Under the pieces are notes generated by a model. The model saw nothing but the letters and a program-made list of their open reading frames with translations. It did not search any database and was not told where the DNA came from. A stretch of DNA of 7,034 nucleotides from NCBI GenBank assembly GCA_025656895.1, contig JAHXHF010000169.1, positions 1 to 7,034 on the forward strand, given 5' to 3'. The stretch is from a gamma proteobacterium symbiont of Bathyaustriella thionipta. Its GTDB lineage: Bacteria > Pseudomonadota > Gammaproteobacteria > Chromatiales > Chromatiaceae. Position numbers and translations under genes: made by a program. Of the stretch, positions 1 to 5,783 are shown one piece after another; the stretch's first letter is position 1, and each line of letters starts with the position of its first letter.

Positions 1-91
1 ATGAACCAGTCCAGCATCAGCCGGTTTTTCTAAGCACCTTCAAGATTCAGAGTCCGTATGCATTCCCACGTAGGAACGTGGGAACGAGAAA
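1..91 (-). repeat. Partial inverted copy of the ~180-bp palindrome-ended element
   Basis: Read on the minus strand, this stretch matches the left arm and first half of the core of the elements at 3656-3834, 3854-4031 and 4265-4442. It begins with TTTCTCGTTCCCACG, contains the hairpin TTCCCACGT-tcct-ACGTGGGAA, and continues into the core until the window edge cuts it. It lies downstream of secF, so it interrupts no gene. No reading frame in it resembles a protein. Confidence 0.9.
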
Positions 92-121
92 GGACATTTC
101 CTTCGGGCGCGTGGGAACGAG
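92..121 (+). repeat. Distal right-arm fragment of the ~180-bp element
   Basis: These 30 bases match the last 30 bases of the right arm of the intact copies (for example 4002-4031) with two mismatches and end in CGTGGGAACGAG. The fragment directly follows the reversed left arm at 1-91. The two together form a hybrid with a left arm and half of a right arm side by side, a structure not seen in the three intact copies. Confidence 0.8.
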
Positions 122-133
122 GACCAGCCAGTC

Positions 134-197
134 AAATCCCCCTCAATCCCCCTTTTCCAAAGGGGGAAGCTAAGGGCATATACTTGCATAGTCTCAG
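134..197 (+). repeat. C-rich hairpin repeat, copy 1
   Basis: This is a 64-bp unit shared with 4104-4167 and 4446-4509. The first 37 bases are nearly identical in all copies and contain the palindrome CCCCCTTT-tcc-AAAGGGGG. The following 27 bases match the 4104 copy at 19 positions and end in AGTCTCAG. It lies beyond the secF terminator candidate. No adequate T-run follows the hairpin on either strand, so I do not call it a terminator. Confidence 0.8.
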
Positions 198-204
198 GTA
201 CAAA

Positions 205-235
205 TGGGCAACAGTCGGCTTTCCTTTGTTGCCCA
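205..235 (-). terminator. Terminator-like hairpin downstream of secF
   Basis: On the minus strand a perfect 8-bp stem, TGGGCAAC with GTTGCCCA, encloses a 15-nt loop. It begins 8 nt after the secF stop codon and is followed by TTTGT. Its position suits the end of the yajC-secD-secF transcript. The T-run is short and the loop long, so its efficiency is uncertain. Confidence 0.5.
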
Positions 236-243
236 GCTGGATT

Positions 244-1185
244 TCAGGGTGCGGCGTTCTGGTCTGCGCCTTCTTTTTCTACCGGCATCATGTCAGTGCG
301 ATTGACGCCCAGCAGGATTAATGTGGTGCCGGCTACGTAGATGGATGAGTAAGTTCCCACAACCACACCAATAATCAGCGCCAGTGAGAATCCAAAAATG
401 ATTTCGCCACCCAGAAAAAGAAGTGCTATCAGTACCAGCAGAGTGGTTACTGATGTCATCAAGGTACGTGACAGTGTCTGGTTCAGCGAGACATTGATGA
501 TTTCCACCGTTTCACCATGACGAACACGGCGAAAATTTTCCCGGATTCGGTCAAAGACCACAATGGTGTCGTTCAGTGAGTAACCGATAACAGCCAGGAT
601 GGCGGCCAGTACGGTCAGATCAAACTCTATCTGTAACAGTGAAAATACACCTAATGTGATGATGACATCATGAATCAGCGCTACGACTGAGCCAATGGCA
701 AAGCGATATTCAAAACGAAAGGCTACGTACAACAGGATGCCGCCCAGTGCGTAAATCATGGCCAGGCCGCCGTCTTCGGTCAGTTCTTCACCCACTTGTG
801 GCCCGACAAATTCGGCGCGACGTAATTTAACTTCATTGCCCTGGTTTGCCACTTTCAGTGTACGAAAAACTTCATCGCTAAGTTTGTTGGCGTCTTTGCC
901 ATCGGTAGGCGGTACATTGATGAGTACATCCTGGCTGTTGCCAAAATACTGCACGATGGCTTTGTCAAAACCACCCTCGGCCAGTGCGCTGCGCACCCCT
1001 TCCAGTTCAACCGGTTGAGCGTAGCCGACTTCGACCAGTGTTCCACCGGTAAAATCAATACCGAATTTCAGCCCCTGGGTAAGCAAGGAAGCCAGAGATA
1101 CGATAATGAATAAAGAAGAAACGATCAGCGCTATTTTGCGCCGCCCCATAAAGTCAATATTCAGTTTGTTTGAAATCAATTCCAT
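244..1185 (-). CDS. secF: Protein translocase subunit SecF
   Basis: SecF is an inner-membrane RND-type subunit that pairs with SecD; the SecDF complex uses the proton gradient to help pull preproteins through SecYEG from the periplasmic side. The 313 residues compare with 323 in E. coli. A first membrane segment lies at about 17-36, followed by the family motif DFTGGT (44-49), a periplasmic domain to about 135, the EFVGPQVG motif (125-132), and five further membrane segments between about 139 and 292. The signature VIGYSLNDTIVVFDRIREN (199-217) and the IGVVVGTYSSIYVA stretch (272-285) are intact. The C-terminal EKEGADQ also matches E. coli. The ATG is preceded by GGGAG at a 6-nt spacing. This ribosome binding site lies in the 14-bp gap after secD, so translation is probably coupled. 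No key residue appears to be missing. Confidence 0.98.
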   Translation of the reverse strand: MELISNKLNIDFMGRRKIALIVSSLFIIVSLASLLTQGLKFGIDFTGGTLVEVGYAQPVELEGVRSALAEGGFDKAIVQYFGNSQDVLINVPPTDGKDANKLSDEVFRTLKVANQGNEVKLRRAEFVGPQVGEELTEDGGLAMIYALGGILLYVAFRFEYRFAIGSVVALIHDVIITLGVFSLLQIEFDLTVLAAILAVIGYSLNDTIVVFDRIRENFRRVRHGETVEIINVSLNQTLSRTLMTSVTTLLVLIALLFLGGEIIFGFSLALIIGVVVGTYSSIYVAGTTLILLGVNRTDMMPVEKEGADQNAAP

Positions 1186-1199
1186 GATGTTCTCCCGAT

Positions 1200-3059
1200 T
1201 CAGATAGATAGCCGCTTAACACGACGGCCACCGTAGATCACATTAATAAGTGCGCGTGAGCCCATGATGGCGGTAAACATGGAACTGAGAATGCCGATAA
1301 ACAGGGTTACCGCGAAGCCTTTGATGGGGCCGGTGCCGAAACTGTACAACACCACGGCCGCAATCAGGGTGGTGATGTTGGCATCCACAATAGTACTTAA
1401 GGCTTTTTCATAACCGGCTTTAATACTGGCTTGCGGCGTGCTGCCCACCGCTATTTCTTCGCGTATTCGTTCAAATATCAAAACATTGGCATCCACTGCC
1501 ATGCCTACGGTCAGAACAATACCGGCAATACCCGGTAGCGTTAGGGTGGCCTGCAGCATGGATAATACCGCCACAATCATCAGTAAATTGATGAGCAGCG
1601 CCAGATCGGCCACCAAACCGAATACCCGGTAATAAAGTGCCATAAAGATCATGACGACCAGCAAACCGACCATAACCGAGCGAAAGCCCTGGTCGATACT
1701 GTCCTGCCCCAGGCTTGGGCCGATGGTGCGTTCTTCGACAATTTCTATGGGTGCTGCCAGTGCGCCGGCACGTAGCAGCAGCGATAAATCACGCGCTTCT
1801 TCGGTGCTGTCCAGGCCGGTGGTCTGAAATCTTGCGCCGAAAGGTTCAAGAATGTTGGCGACACTGATGACTTCTTCCACCGGTACTTTTACCTTGATCA
1901 GTTTGCCGTCTTTTTCACGCGTTACGGTACGTTTTTCAATAAACACAACCGCCATCGGCTGACCGACATTTTCAGTGGTCATATCCATCATGCGGCGTGC
2001 GCCACCTGCGTCCAGACTGATAAATACAGCCGGTGAACCACTGCGTGAGTCCAGCCCTGACTTGGCATCGGTAATCTGATTACCGGTTACGATGACACGT
2101 TTTTTCAGCAGAATGGGCTTGCCGTTACGTTCTTTATAAAGCTTGGAAGCCGGCGGAACCGGGCCGCCATCCACCACATCCAAAACGCTGTGCTGGGTAT
2201 CCACCAGGCGGTATTCCAGGGTGGCTGTGGCTTGTAAGATTTCCTTAATTTTAGAGGGATCACTGACGCCGGGTAATTGCACCACAATGCGGCGTTCACC
2301 CTGCTGCTGGATAATGGGTTCAGACACTCCCATCTGATTAACTCGATTGCGCAGCGTGGTAATGTTCTGTTCCAGCGCGAATCTTTTCAGCGCGGTCATT
2401 TCTGCCGGTGGTATCAAGGCATCAAACCAGGCCTGCCCGCCTTCTTCACCGTTATCAAATTTCAGCGAGCGGAATTGTTCCGAGGCTTTGTTTTCTGCCA
2501 GATCACGTTTACCCACTTCCTTGAAAGTTGCGCGTACACCATTCGGCAACATGCTCAGACGGGCGCCGCGAATTTTTTCCTTACGCAGTAAATCACGCAA
2601 ATCATCACGATAACGCCCTACGGCCTGGGTGACGGCTGCGTCCATGTCCACGTCAATGACCACATGCACACCACCGCGCAGATCCAGTCCCAGGAACATG
2701 GGCAGCGCGTTCATGCTGCTTAACCAGCCGGGCAGATCGGGTACGGTGGTTAAAGCCAGTGTGTATTTCTCACTGAATACGGGGGACAGCGCATCGACCG
2801 CGTGCAATTGTTGATCCGGATCGGCAAATCGCAACAGTAACTTGCCGTTGCGCGGCCCGGCGGCTTTCAGCTTGATATCTGCTTTCTGCAGTACTTCGCT
2901 GGCCTGGGCCTGCAGTGCAGGTATATCCATGACTGTGCCACGCAGAGGTGACATTTCAACAGAGGGGTCCTGATCATAAATATTGGGCAGCGCGTATAAG
3001 GCTGACACCAACACAACCAGGATGACAATGACATTCTTCCACAAAGGATATCGGTTCAT
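1200..3059 (-). CDS. secD: Protein translocase subunit SecD
   Basis: SecD is the large partner of SecF in the proton-driven accessory translocase; its big periplasmic domain handles emerging preproteins. The 619 residues compare with 615 in E. coli. The N-terminus MNRYPLWKN and a membrane segment at about 9-27 match the family. The motif LGLDLRGGVHVVIDVDMD (123-140) opens the conserved part of the periplasmic domain, which also holds LRNRVNQMGVSEP (236-248) and LLLRAGALAAPIEIVEERTIGPSLG (427-451). Five membrane segments follow between about 460 and 605. GMAVDANVLIFERIREE (519-535) carries Asp523, equivalent to the Asp519 linked to proton movement in E. coli. The C-terminus GGRRVKRLSI is typical. 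The start is fixed by homology: no clear Shine-Dalgarno sequence precedes the ATG. It lies 90 bp after yajC and 14 bp before secF. Confidence 0.99.
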   Translation of the reverse strand: MNRYPLWKNVIVILVVLVSALYALPNIYDQDPSVEMSPLRGTVMDIPALQAQASEVLQKADIKLKAAGPRNGKLLLRFADPDQQLHAVDALSPVFSEKYTLALTTVPDLPGWLSSMNALPMFLGLDLRGGVHVVIDVDMDAAVTQAVGRYRDDLRDLLRKEKIRGARLSMLPNGVRATFKEVGKRDLAENKASEQFRSLKFDNGEEGGQAWFDALIPPAEMTALKRFALEQNITTLRNRVNQMGVSEPIIQQQGERRIVVQLPGVSDPSKIKEILQATATLEYRLVDTQHSVLDVVDGGPVPPASKLYKERNGKPILLKKRVIVTGNQITDAKSGLDSRSGSPAVFISLDAGGARRMMDMTTENVGQPMAVVFIEKRTVTREKDGKLIKVKVPVEEVISVANILEPFGARFQTTGLDSTEEARDLSLLLRAGALAAPIEIVEERTIGPSLGQDSIDQGFRSVMVGLLVVMIFMALYYRVFGLVADLALLINLLMIVAVLSMLQATLTLPGIAGIVLTVGMAVDANVLIFERIREEIAVGSTPQASIKAGYEKALSTIVDANITTLIAAVVLYSFGTGPIKGFAVTLFIGILSSMFTAIMGSRALINVIYGGRRVKRLSI

Positions 3060-3111
3060 GAAGGGTAACTACTGATAATCAAAAATAACAGAAAAAAAAT
3101 TCATATCCATG

Positions 3112-3133
3112 GACCGCAGCATAGATTGCGGCC
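3112..3133 (-). other. Weak hairpin between yajC and secD
   Basis: On the minus strand GGCCGCA pairs with TGCGGTC (7 bp, one G-U pair) around an 8-nt loop, within the 90-bp yajC-secD gap. A run of eight T follows about 12 nt after the stem (plus-strand A-run 3092-3099). That is too far for a standard intrinsic terminator. It could be a partial attenuator or an RNA-processing site lowering secD relative to yajC, but it may also be chance. Confidence 0.25.
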
Positions 3134-3149
3134 AGGACACAAACCGGCT

Positions 3150-3494
3150 TTACATACTTTTCAGGGTGCCTTTGGGCATGACCGAAGCTACCGCCTGACG
3201 ACGCAGTTTAATTTCCACATTGTCGGCAATTTCAACTTTGATGAAATTATCACCCATTTCGGTGATGCGTCCCATCATGCCGCCTTCGGTCTGTACTTCA
3301 TCGCCTTTGGCCAGATCATTGACCAGCGCCTTGTGTTCTTTCTGACGCTTCATCTGCGGACGAATCATGAAAAAATACAGAATAACTACCAGCCCGATAG
3401 GCATAATCAGGCCTTCCAGACCCGGTGATTGTCCTGCTCCAGCAGCAACAGCAGCCGGCGCTTCTGCCAGTGCTTCAGATATAAAAAAACTCAT
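3150..3494 (-). CDS. yajC: Sec translocon accessory protein YajC
   Basis: YajC is a small single-span inner-membrane protein that co-purifies with SecDF and sits at the head of the secDF operon in many bacteria. The 114 residues compare with 110 in E. coli. The N-terminus MSFFISEALAEA closely follows the E. coli MSFFISDAVAAT. An Ala/Gly-rich stretch is followed by one membrane segment (about 26-44), the motif FFMIRPQMKRQKEHKALV (41-58), then the soluble domain with AKGDEVQTEGGMMGRI (62-77) and VMPKGTLKSM at the end. I chose the ATG at 3492-3494 because of this N-terminal match and a GGAA-type ribosome site about 9 nt upstream; an in-frame TTG at 3507-3509 would add five residues of no family similarity. 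More than 1 kb of repeats separates it from tgt, and candidate promoters lie directly upstream. Confidence 0.96.
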   Translation of the reverse strand: MSFFISEALAEAPAAVAAGAGQSPGLEGLIMPIGLVVILYFFMIRPQMKRQKEHKALVNDLAKGDEVQTEGGMMGRITEMGDNFIKVEIADNVEIKLRRQAVASVMPKGTLKSM

Positions 3495-3525
3495 AAGATC
3501 ATTTTCCAAAAAAATTCAGCAGCGC

Positions 3526-3534
3526 ATTATGCCA
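3526..3534 (-). promoter_or_regulatory. Extended -10 promoter candidate for yajC-secD-secF
   Basis: On the minus strand the sequence reads TGGCATAAT, an extended -10 element (TGn plus CATAAT, 5 of 6 matches to TATAAT). It predicts transcription starting about 25 nt before the yajC ATG, enough for the GGAA ribosome site. The matching -35 region is poor, as is usual for extended -10 promoters. Because repeats isolate yajC from tgt, a local promoter is plausible. This is a motif match only. Confidence 0.4.
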
Positions 3535-3561
3535 CAGCGGGGCCCAGGTTACTAAGGGATG

Positions 3562-3589
3562 ATTATTCAAGACCCGGGTAATGCTTCAA
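3562..3589 (-). promoter_or_regulatory. Second promoter candidate upstream of yajC
   Basis: On the minus strand TTGAAG (3584-3589; 4 of 6 matches to the -35 consensus) and AATAAT (3562-3567; 5 of 6 matches to the -10 consensus) are separated by 16 bp. This would give a yajC leader of about 60 nt. It is an alternative or addition to the extended -10 element closer to the gene. A match of this quality can occur by chance. Confidence 0.3.
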
Positions 3590-3655
3590 AGTTCCGTTAT
3601 TTGGCAGGTTTTCCGCTTTATTAGACCACTACACAGACCAGTTCCCCTCCTTTTT

Positions 3656-3834
3656 CTCGTTCCCACGTTCCTACGTGGGAATGCATACGGACTCTGAATC
3701 TTGAAGGTGCTTAGAAAAACCGGCTGATGCTGGACTGGCGCATTCCATTGCTTGCAGCCTGCTTGCTGGTGGCTTGGTATGCATTCCCACGTAGAATACC
3801 CCAAGGGCATTTCCTTCGGGCACATGGGAAGGAG
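3656..3834 (+). repeat. ~180-bp palindrome-ended element, copy A
   Basis: The unit begins with CTCGTTCCCACG; its right end is a decayed complement (CATGGGAAGGAG, where copies B and C have CGTGGGAACGAG). The left arm folds as TTCCCACGT (3660-3668), a 4-nt loop, and ACGTGGGAA (3673-3681). An inner inverted pair, CTACGTGGGAATGCATAC and GTATGCATTCCCACGTAG, brackets a core of about 88 bp (3689-3776). The right arm holds a second nested hairpin with CCCAAGG and CCTTCGGG. It is too short to code for a transposase. It resembles a non-autonomous element of the MITE or REP/BIME kind. Confidence 0.9.
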
Positions 3835-3853
3835 ATGAAAATCAACTACTTTT

Positions 3854-4031
3854 CTCGTTCCCACGTTCCTACGTGGGAATGCATACGGACTTTGAATCTT
3901 GAAGGTGCATAAAAAACCGGCTGATGCTGGACTGGCACATTCCATTGCTTGCAGCCTGCTTACTGGCGGCTTGGTATGCATTCCCACGTAGAATACCCCA
4001 AGGGCATTTCCTTCGGGCACGTGGGAACGAG
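3854..4031 (+). repeat. ~180-bp palindrome-ended element, copy B
   Basis: This copy lies in tandem with copy A, 19 bp apart, in the same orientation and about 95 percent identical. The 12-bp terminal inverted repeats CTCGTTCCCACG and CGTGGGAACGAG are perfect here. Differences from copy A fall mostly in the core and the right end, with one single-base length change near the A-run at 3911. The 19-bp spacer between A and B contains ATCAACTACT, a small piece also present in the C-rich repeat unit. Confidence 0.92.
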
Positions 4032-4103
4032 ATGAAAGAGGGGCCAGGGGAGATTGGAAGAGCCTAAATATTCACTGTAAATCAATAGCTTACAATGATG
4101 TTT
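4032..4103. other. Unique spacer between copy B and the C-rich repeat
   Basis: These 72 bp occur only once in the window. The first bases (GATGAAA) are shared with the right flank of all three intact elements; the rest, from the G-rich part to the AT-rich part, has no partner. There is no reading frame, clear hairpin or promoter of note. It marks where the left side of the duplicated segment stops matching, since the second C-rich copy is joined directly to element C. Confidence 0.6.
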
Positions 4104-4167
4104 AAATCCCCCTCAATCCCCCTTTTCCAAAGGGGGAGGCGAAGATCAACTACTTTGACAGTCTCAG
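4104..4167 (+). repeat. C-rich hairpin repeat, copy 2
   Basis: This is the second copy of the 64-bp unit. It carries the same palindrome CCCCCTTT-tcc-AAAGGGGG as copy 1 and copy 3. It differs from copy 3 (4446-4509) at one position and is more distant from copy 1 (134-197). It is the left part of the larger duplicated segment 4104-4261. Confidence 0.85.
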
Positions 4168-4228
4168 AAATGTGAGAATAATGGCAATTTCCTCCTCATT
4201 GGTATCGGTATGATTAAACCTCACTCAG

Positions 4229-4261
4229 TCACTCTTCCCGCAGGGCATAAAACTCTTTTAT
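4229..4261 (-). pseudogene. Duplicated 3'-terminal fragment of tgt
   Basis: On the minus strand this encodes IKEFYALREE and a stop codon, the same 10 residues that end the intact Tgt at 4565-4597. Only two bases differ (TAT for TAC, GAG for GAA), both synonymous. The fragment has no start codon and is joined upstream to element C, so it cannot make Tgt. It is a remnant of the segmental duplication. Confidence 0.88.
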
Positions 4262-4264
4262 TTT

Positions 4265-4442
4265 CTCGTTCCCACGTTCCTACGTGGGAATGCATACGGA
4301 CTTTGAATCTTGAAGGTGCTTAGAAAACCGGCTGATGCTGGACTGGTTCATTCCATAGCTCGCAGCGTGCTTACTGGCGGCTTGGTATGCATTCCCACGT
4401 AGAATACCCCAAGGGCATTTCCTTCGGGCACGTGGGAACGAG
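4265..4442 (+). repeat. ~180-bp palindrome-ended element, copy C
   Basis: This copy has perfect 12-bp terminal inverted repeats, both arm hairpins and the inner inverted pair. Its core differs from A and B at scattered positions. With its flanking TTT and ATG it fills the interval 4262-4445 between two long direct repeats. One end therefore abuts the tgt 3' remnant and the other abuts the third C-rich repeat. Confidence 0.92.
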
Positions 4443-4445
4443 ATG

Positions 4446-4509
4446 AAATCCCCCTCAATCCCCCTTTTCCAAAGGGGGAGGCGAAGATCAACTACTTTGA
4501 CAGTCTCTG
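4446..4509 (+). repeat. C-rich hairpin repeat, copy 3
   Basis: This is the third copy of the 64-bp C-rich unit, joined directly to the right end of element C and sharing its AAA. It is nearly identical to copy 2. It lies 56 bp after the end of tgt in the direction of tgt transcription. The stem is GC-rich, but the minus strand continues with ATTGAGGG rather than a T-run, so any terminator role for tgt is doubtful. Confidence 0.85.
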
Positions 4510-4597
4510 AAGTGTGAGAATGATGGCAATTTCCTCCTCATTGGTATGATTAAACCTCACTCAGTCACTCTTCCCGCAGGGCGTAAAATTCTTTTAT
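4446..4597. repeat. Direct repeat flanking element C, right copy
   Basis: This 152-bp segment matches 4104-4261. Its right end, 4565-4597, is the genuine 3' end of the tgt reading frame, so the duplicated segment overlaps a functional gene by 11 codons including the stop. This copy keeps tgt intact; the left copy carries the orphan fragment. Confidence 0.9.
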
Positions 4598-5662
4598 GAA
4601 GGCTTGCAGGCGATTTTGGCTGATGGCCTGACGCAGGTCGGCCATGAGGCTTTGATAGTAGTGCAGATTGTGTAGGGTATTGAGACGTGCACCGAGTATT
4701 TCCTTGCAGCGGTGCAGATGGCGCAAATAGCTGCGGCTGTAGTTTTGGCAGGTGTAGCAATCACACATGGGGTCAAGCGGGCCGGTGTCGTTCTGATGCA
4801 CGGCGTTTTTGATGCGGACTATGCCCTGGTGGGTAAATAAATGGCCGTTACGTGCGTTACGTGTTGGCATGACGCAGTCAAACATATCGATACCCCGGCT
4901 GACGGCTTCTACAATGTCTTCCGGTGTGCCTACGCCCATCAGATAACGTGGTTTGTCGGCCGGTAATTGACTGGCCAGGTTATCCAGAATACGCCAGCGG
5001 TCTGCGGGCGGTTCACCTACTGATAAGCCGCCCACGGCATAGCCATCAAAGCCGATGCTGGTTAATCCATGCAGTGATTCGCTGCGCAAATCATCATAAA
5101 CACCGCCCTGTACGATGGCGAACAGAGCTGAAGGGTTATCCGCATGTGCAGCTTTCGAGCGTTCTGCCCAGCGTAAGGATAAACGCATGGAGCTTTCGGC
5201 TTCTTCATGAGTGGCCGGATACGGCGTGCATTCATCAAAAATCATGACGATGTCCGAACCCAGTTCGCGTTGCACCTGCATGGATTCTTCCGGCCCCATG
5301 AAAACTTTGGCGCCGTCTATGGGCGAACGAAAATGAACACCCTGTTCGGTAATTTTGCGCATATCGCCCAGGCTGAACACCTGAAACCCGCCCGAGTCGG
5401 TCAGGATGGGTTTGTCCCAGTGCATGAAATCATGCAAGTCACCGTGTTTGCGGATGGTTTCGGTGCCGGGGCGCAACATCAGATGAAAGGTGTTGCCCAG
5501 TACAATTTGCGCACCCAGTTGTTGCAGTTCTTCTGCGGTCATGGCTTTGACCGTGCCATAGGTGCCGACCGGCATAAAAGCGGGTGTATCGATCAGTCCG
5601 CGCGCAAACTGCAGTTGCCCCTGCCTTGCCTTACCATCGCTATTAAAACAATTAAATTTCAT
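4565..5662 (-). CDS. tgt: Queuine/preQ1 tRNA-ribosyltransferase (tRNA-guanine transglycosylase)
   Basis: Tgt exchanges guanine-34 of tRNAs with GUN anticodons (Tyr, His, Asn, Asp) for preQ1, through a covalent tRNA-enzyme intermediate; QueA then modifies the inserted base. The 365 residues compare with 375 in E. coli. Visible signatures are FMPVGTYGTVKAMT (29-42), GNTFHLMLRPG (56-66), LTDSGGFQVFSLGD (87-100) with Asp89, FDECTPYPA (142-150) with Asp143, and GFDGYAVGGLSVGEP (204-218). GIDMFDCVMPTRNARNG (257-273) has Asp262 as the expected nucleophile. The zinc site is Cys300, Cys302, Cys305 and His331. The MKF start matches the family, although the ribosome site is weak. The last 11 codons are duplicated 336 bp downstream as a remnant. 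A 241-bp gap with a plus-strand RNA candidate separates it from queA, so I cannot tell whether it is read from queA or its own promoter. Confidence 0.99.
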   Translation of the reverse strand: MKFNCFNSDGKARQGQLQFARGLIDTPAFMPVGTYGTVKAMTAEELQQLGAQIVLGNTFHLMLRPGTETIRKHGDLHDFMHWDKPILTDSGGFQVFSLGDMRKITEQGVHFRSPIDGAKVFMGPEESMQVQRELGSDIVMIFDECTPYPATHEEAESSMRLSLRWAERSKAAHADNPSALFAIVQGGVYDDLRSESLHGLTSIGFDGYAVGGLSVGEPPADRWRILDNLASQLPADKPRYLMGVGTPEDIVEAVSRGIDMFDCVMPTRNARNGHLFTHQGIVRIKNAVHQNDTGPLDPMCDCYTCQNYSRSYLRHLHRCKEILGARLNTLHNLHYYQSLMADLRQAISQNRLQAFIKEFYALREE

Positions 5663-5748
5663 AAGAAGTCATTGATAAATGTCAATTTATTAAACAGGAT
5701 GCAGCCTGAAAAAAACACGAAAAAATGCATGAAACACGCAGAATATAC

Positions 5749-5777
5749 TTGACATCTTAATAAGCATATTAGAGAAT
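5749..5777 (+). promoter_or_regulatory. Sigma70-type promoter for a plus-strand small RNA
   Basis: A perfect -35 TTGACA (5749-5754) is followed after 17 bp by GAGAAT (5772-5777; 4 of 6 matches to the -10 consensus). It predicts a start near 5784, the first base of a paired 5' stem. It faces away from tgt, and no plus-strand gene follows; instead a perfect terminator lies about 70 bp downstream of the predicted start. Confidence 0.55.
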
Positions 5778-5783
5778 GTTCAT

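Larger units (their letters stand above)
4104..4261. repeat. Direct repeat flanking element C, left copy
   Basis: This 158-bp segment matches 4446-4597 (152 bp) with about five mismatches and one 6-bp length difference, a tandem GGTATC in this copy. It holds the C-rich hairpin unit, a spacer and the last 33 bp of tgt. The match stops exactly where element C begins (4262). The right copy starts exactly where element C ends, so the pair looks like a very long target duplication around the element. Confidence 0.9.
3495..4564. other. tgt-yajC intergenic block, gene-free and repeat-filled
   Basis: This 1,070-bp gap holds no gene that I can support. From left to right it contains the yajC promoter region (3495-3655), element copies A and B in tandem, about 70 bp of unique sequence (4032-4103), and a C-rich repeat followed by spacer and a tgt 3' remnant. 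Element copy C and a second C-rich repeat plus spacer then run into the true tgt end. Open frames crossing the elements (for example 3586-4020 on the minus strand) are repetitive by-products of the repeats. Confidence 0.85.

Noticed and set aside
58..321. An 87-residue plus-strand open frame at the left edge
   Set aside because: It crosses the element hybrid, the C-rich repeat, the secF terminator candidate and the antisense of the secF end; its composition has no protein character.
3586..4020. A 144-residue minus-strand open frame with an internal tandem repetition (PYAFPRRNVGTRK twice)
   Set aside because: It runs through element copies A and B; the repetition reflects the DNA repeats. No ribosome site, domain or signal is seen. 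Such frames are often mis-annotated as hypothetical proteins.
4104..4140. C-rich palindrome as an intrinsic terminator of tgt or as a CRISPR-like repeat
   Set aside because: No T-run follows on the minus strand. The copies are not regularly spaced with unique spacers, so neither a terminator nor an array is supported.
3656..4442. Tandem elements as a CRISPR array or integron attachment sites
   Set aside because: The units are about 180 bp with only three copies, irregular spacing and no cas, integrase or gene cassette. The palindromic arms fit REP or MITE elements better.
5680..5685. A perfect TTGACA on the minus strand just before tgt
   Set aside because: A -10 at 17 bp would fall on the tgt start codon (ATGAAA), which is no -10 match and leaves no leader. 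Treated as chance in AT-rich DNA.
5207..5752. A 181-residue plus-strand open frame opposite the 5' half of tgt
   Set aside because: It is a shadow of the tgt codons on the opposite strand, while tgt itself has all family motifs. No ribosome site or family resemblance is visible.
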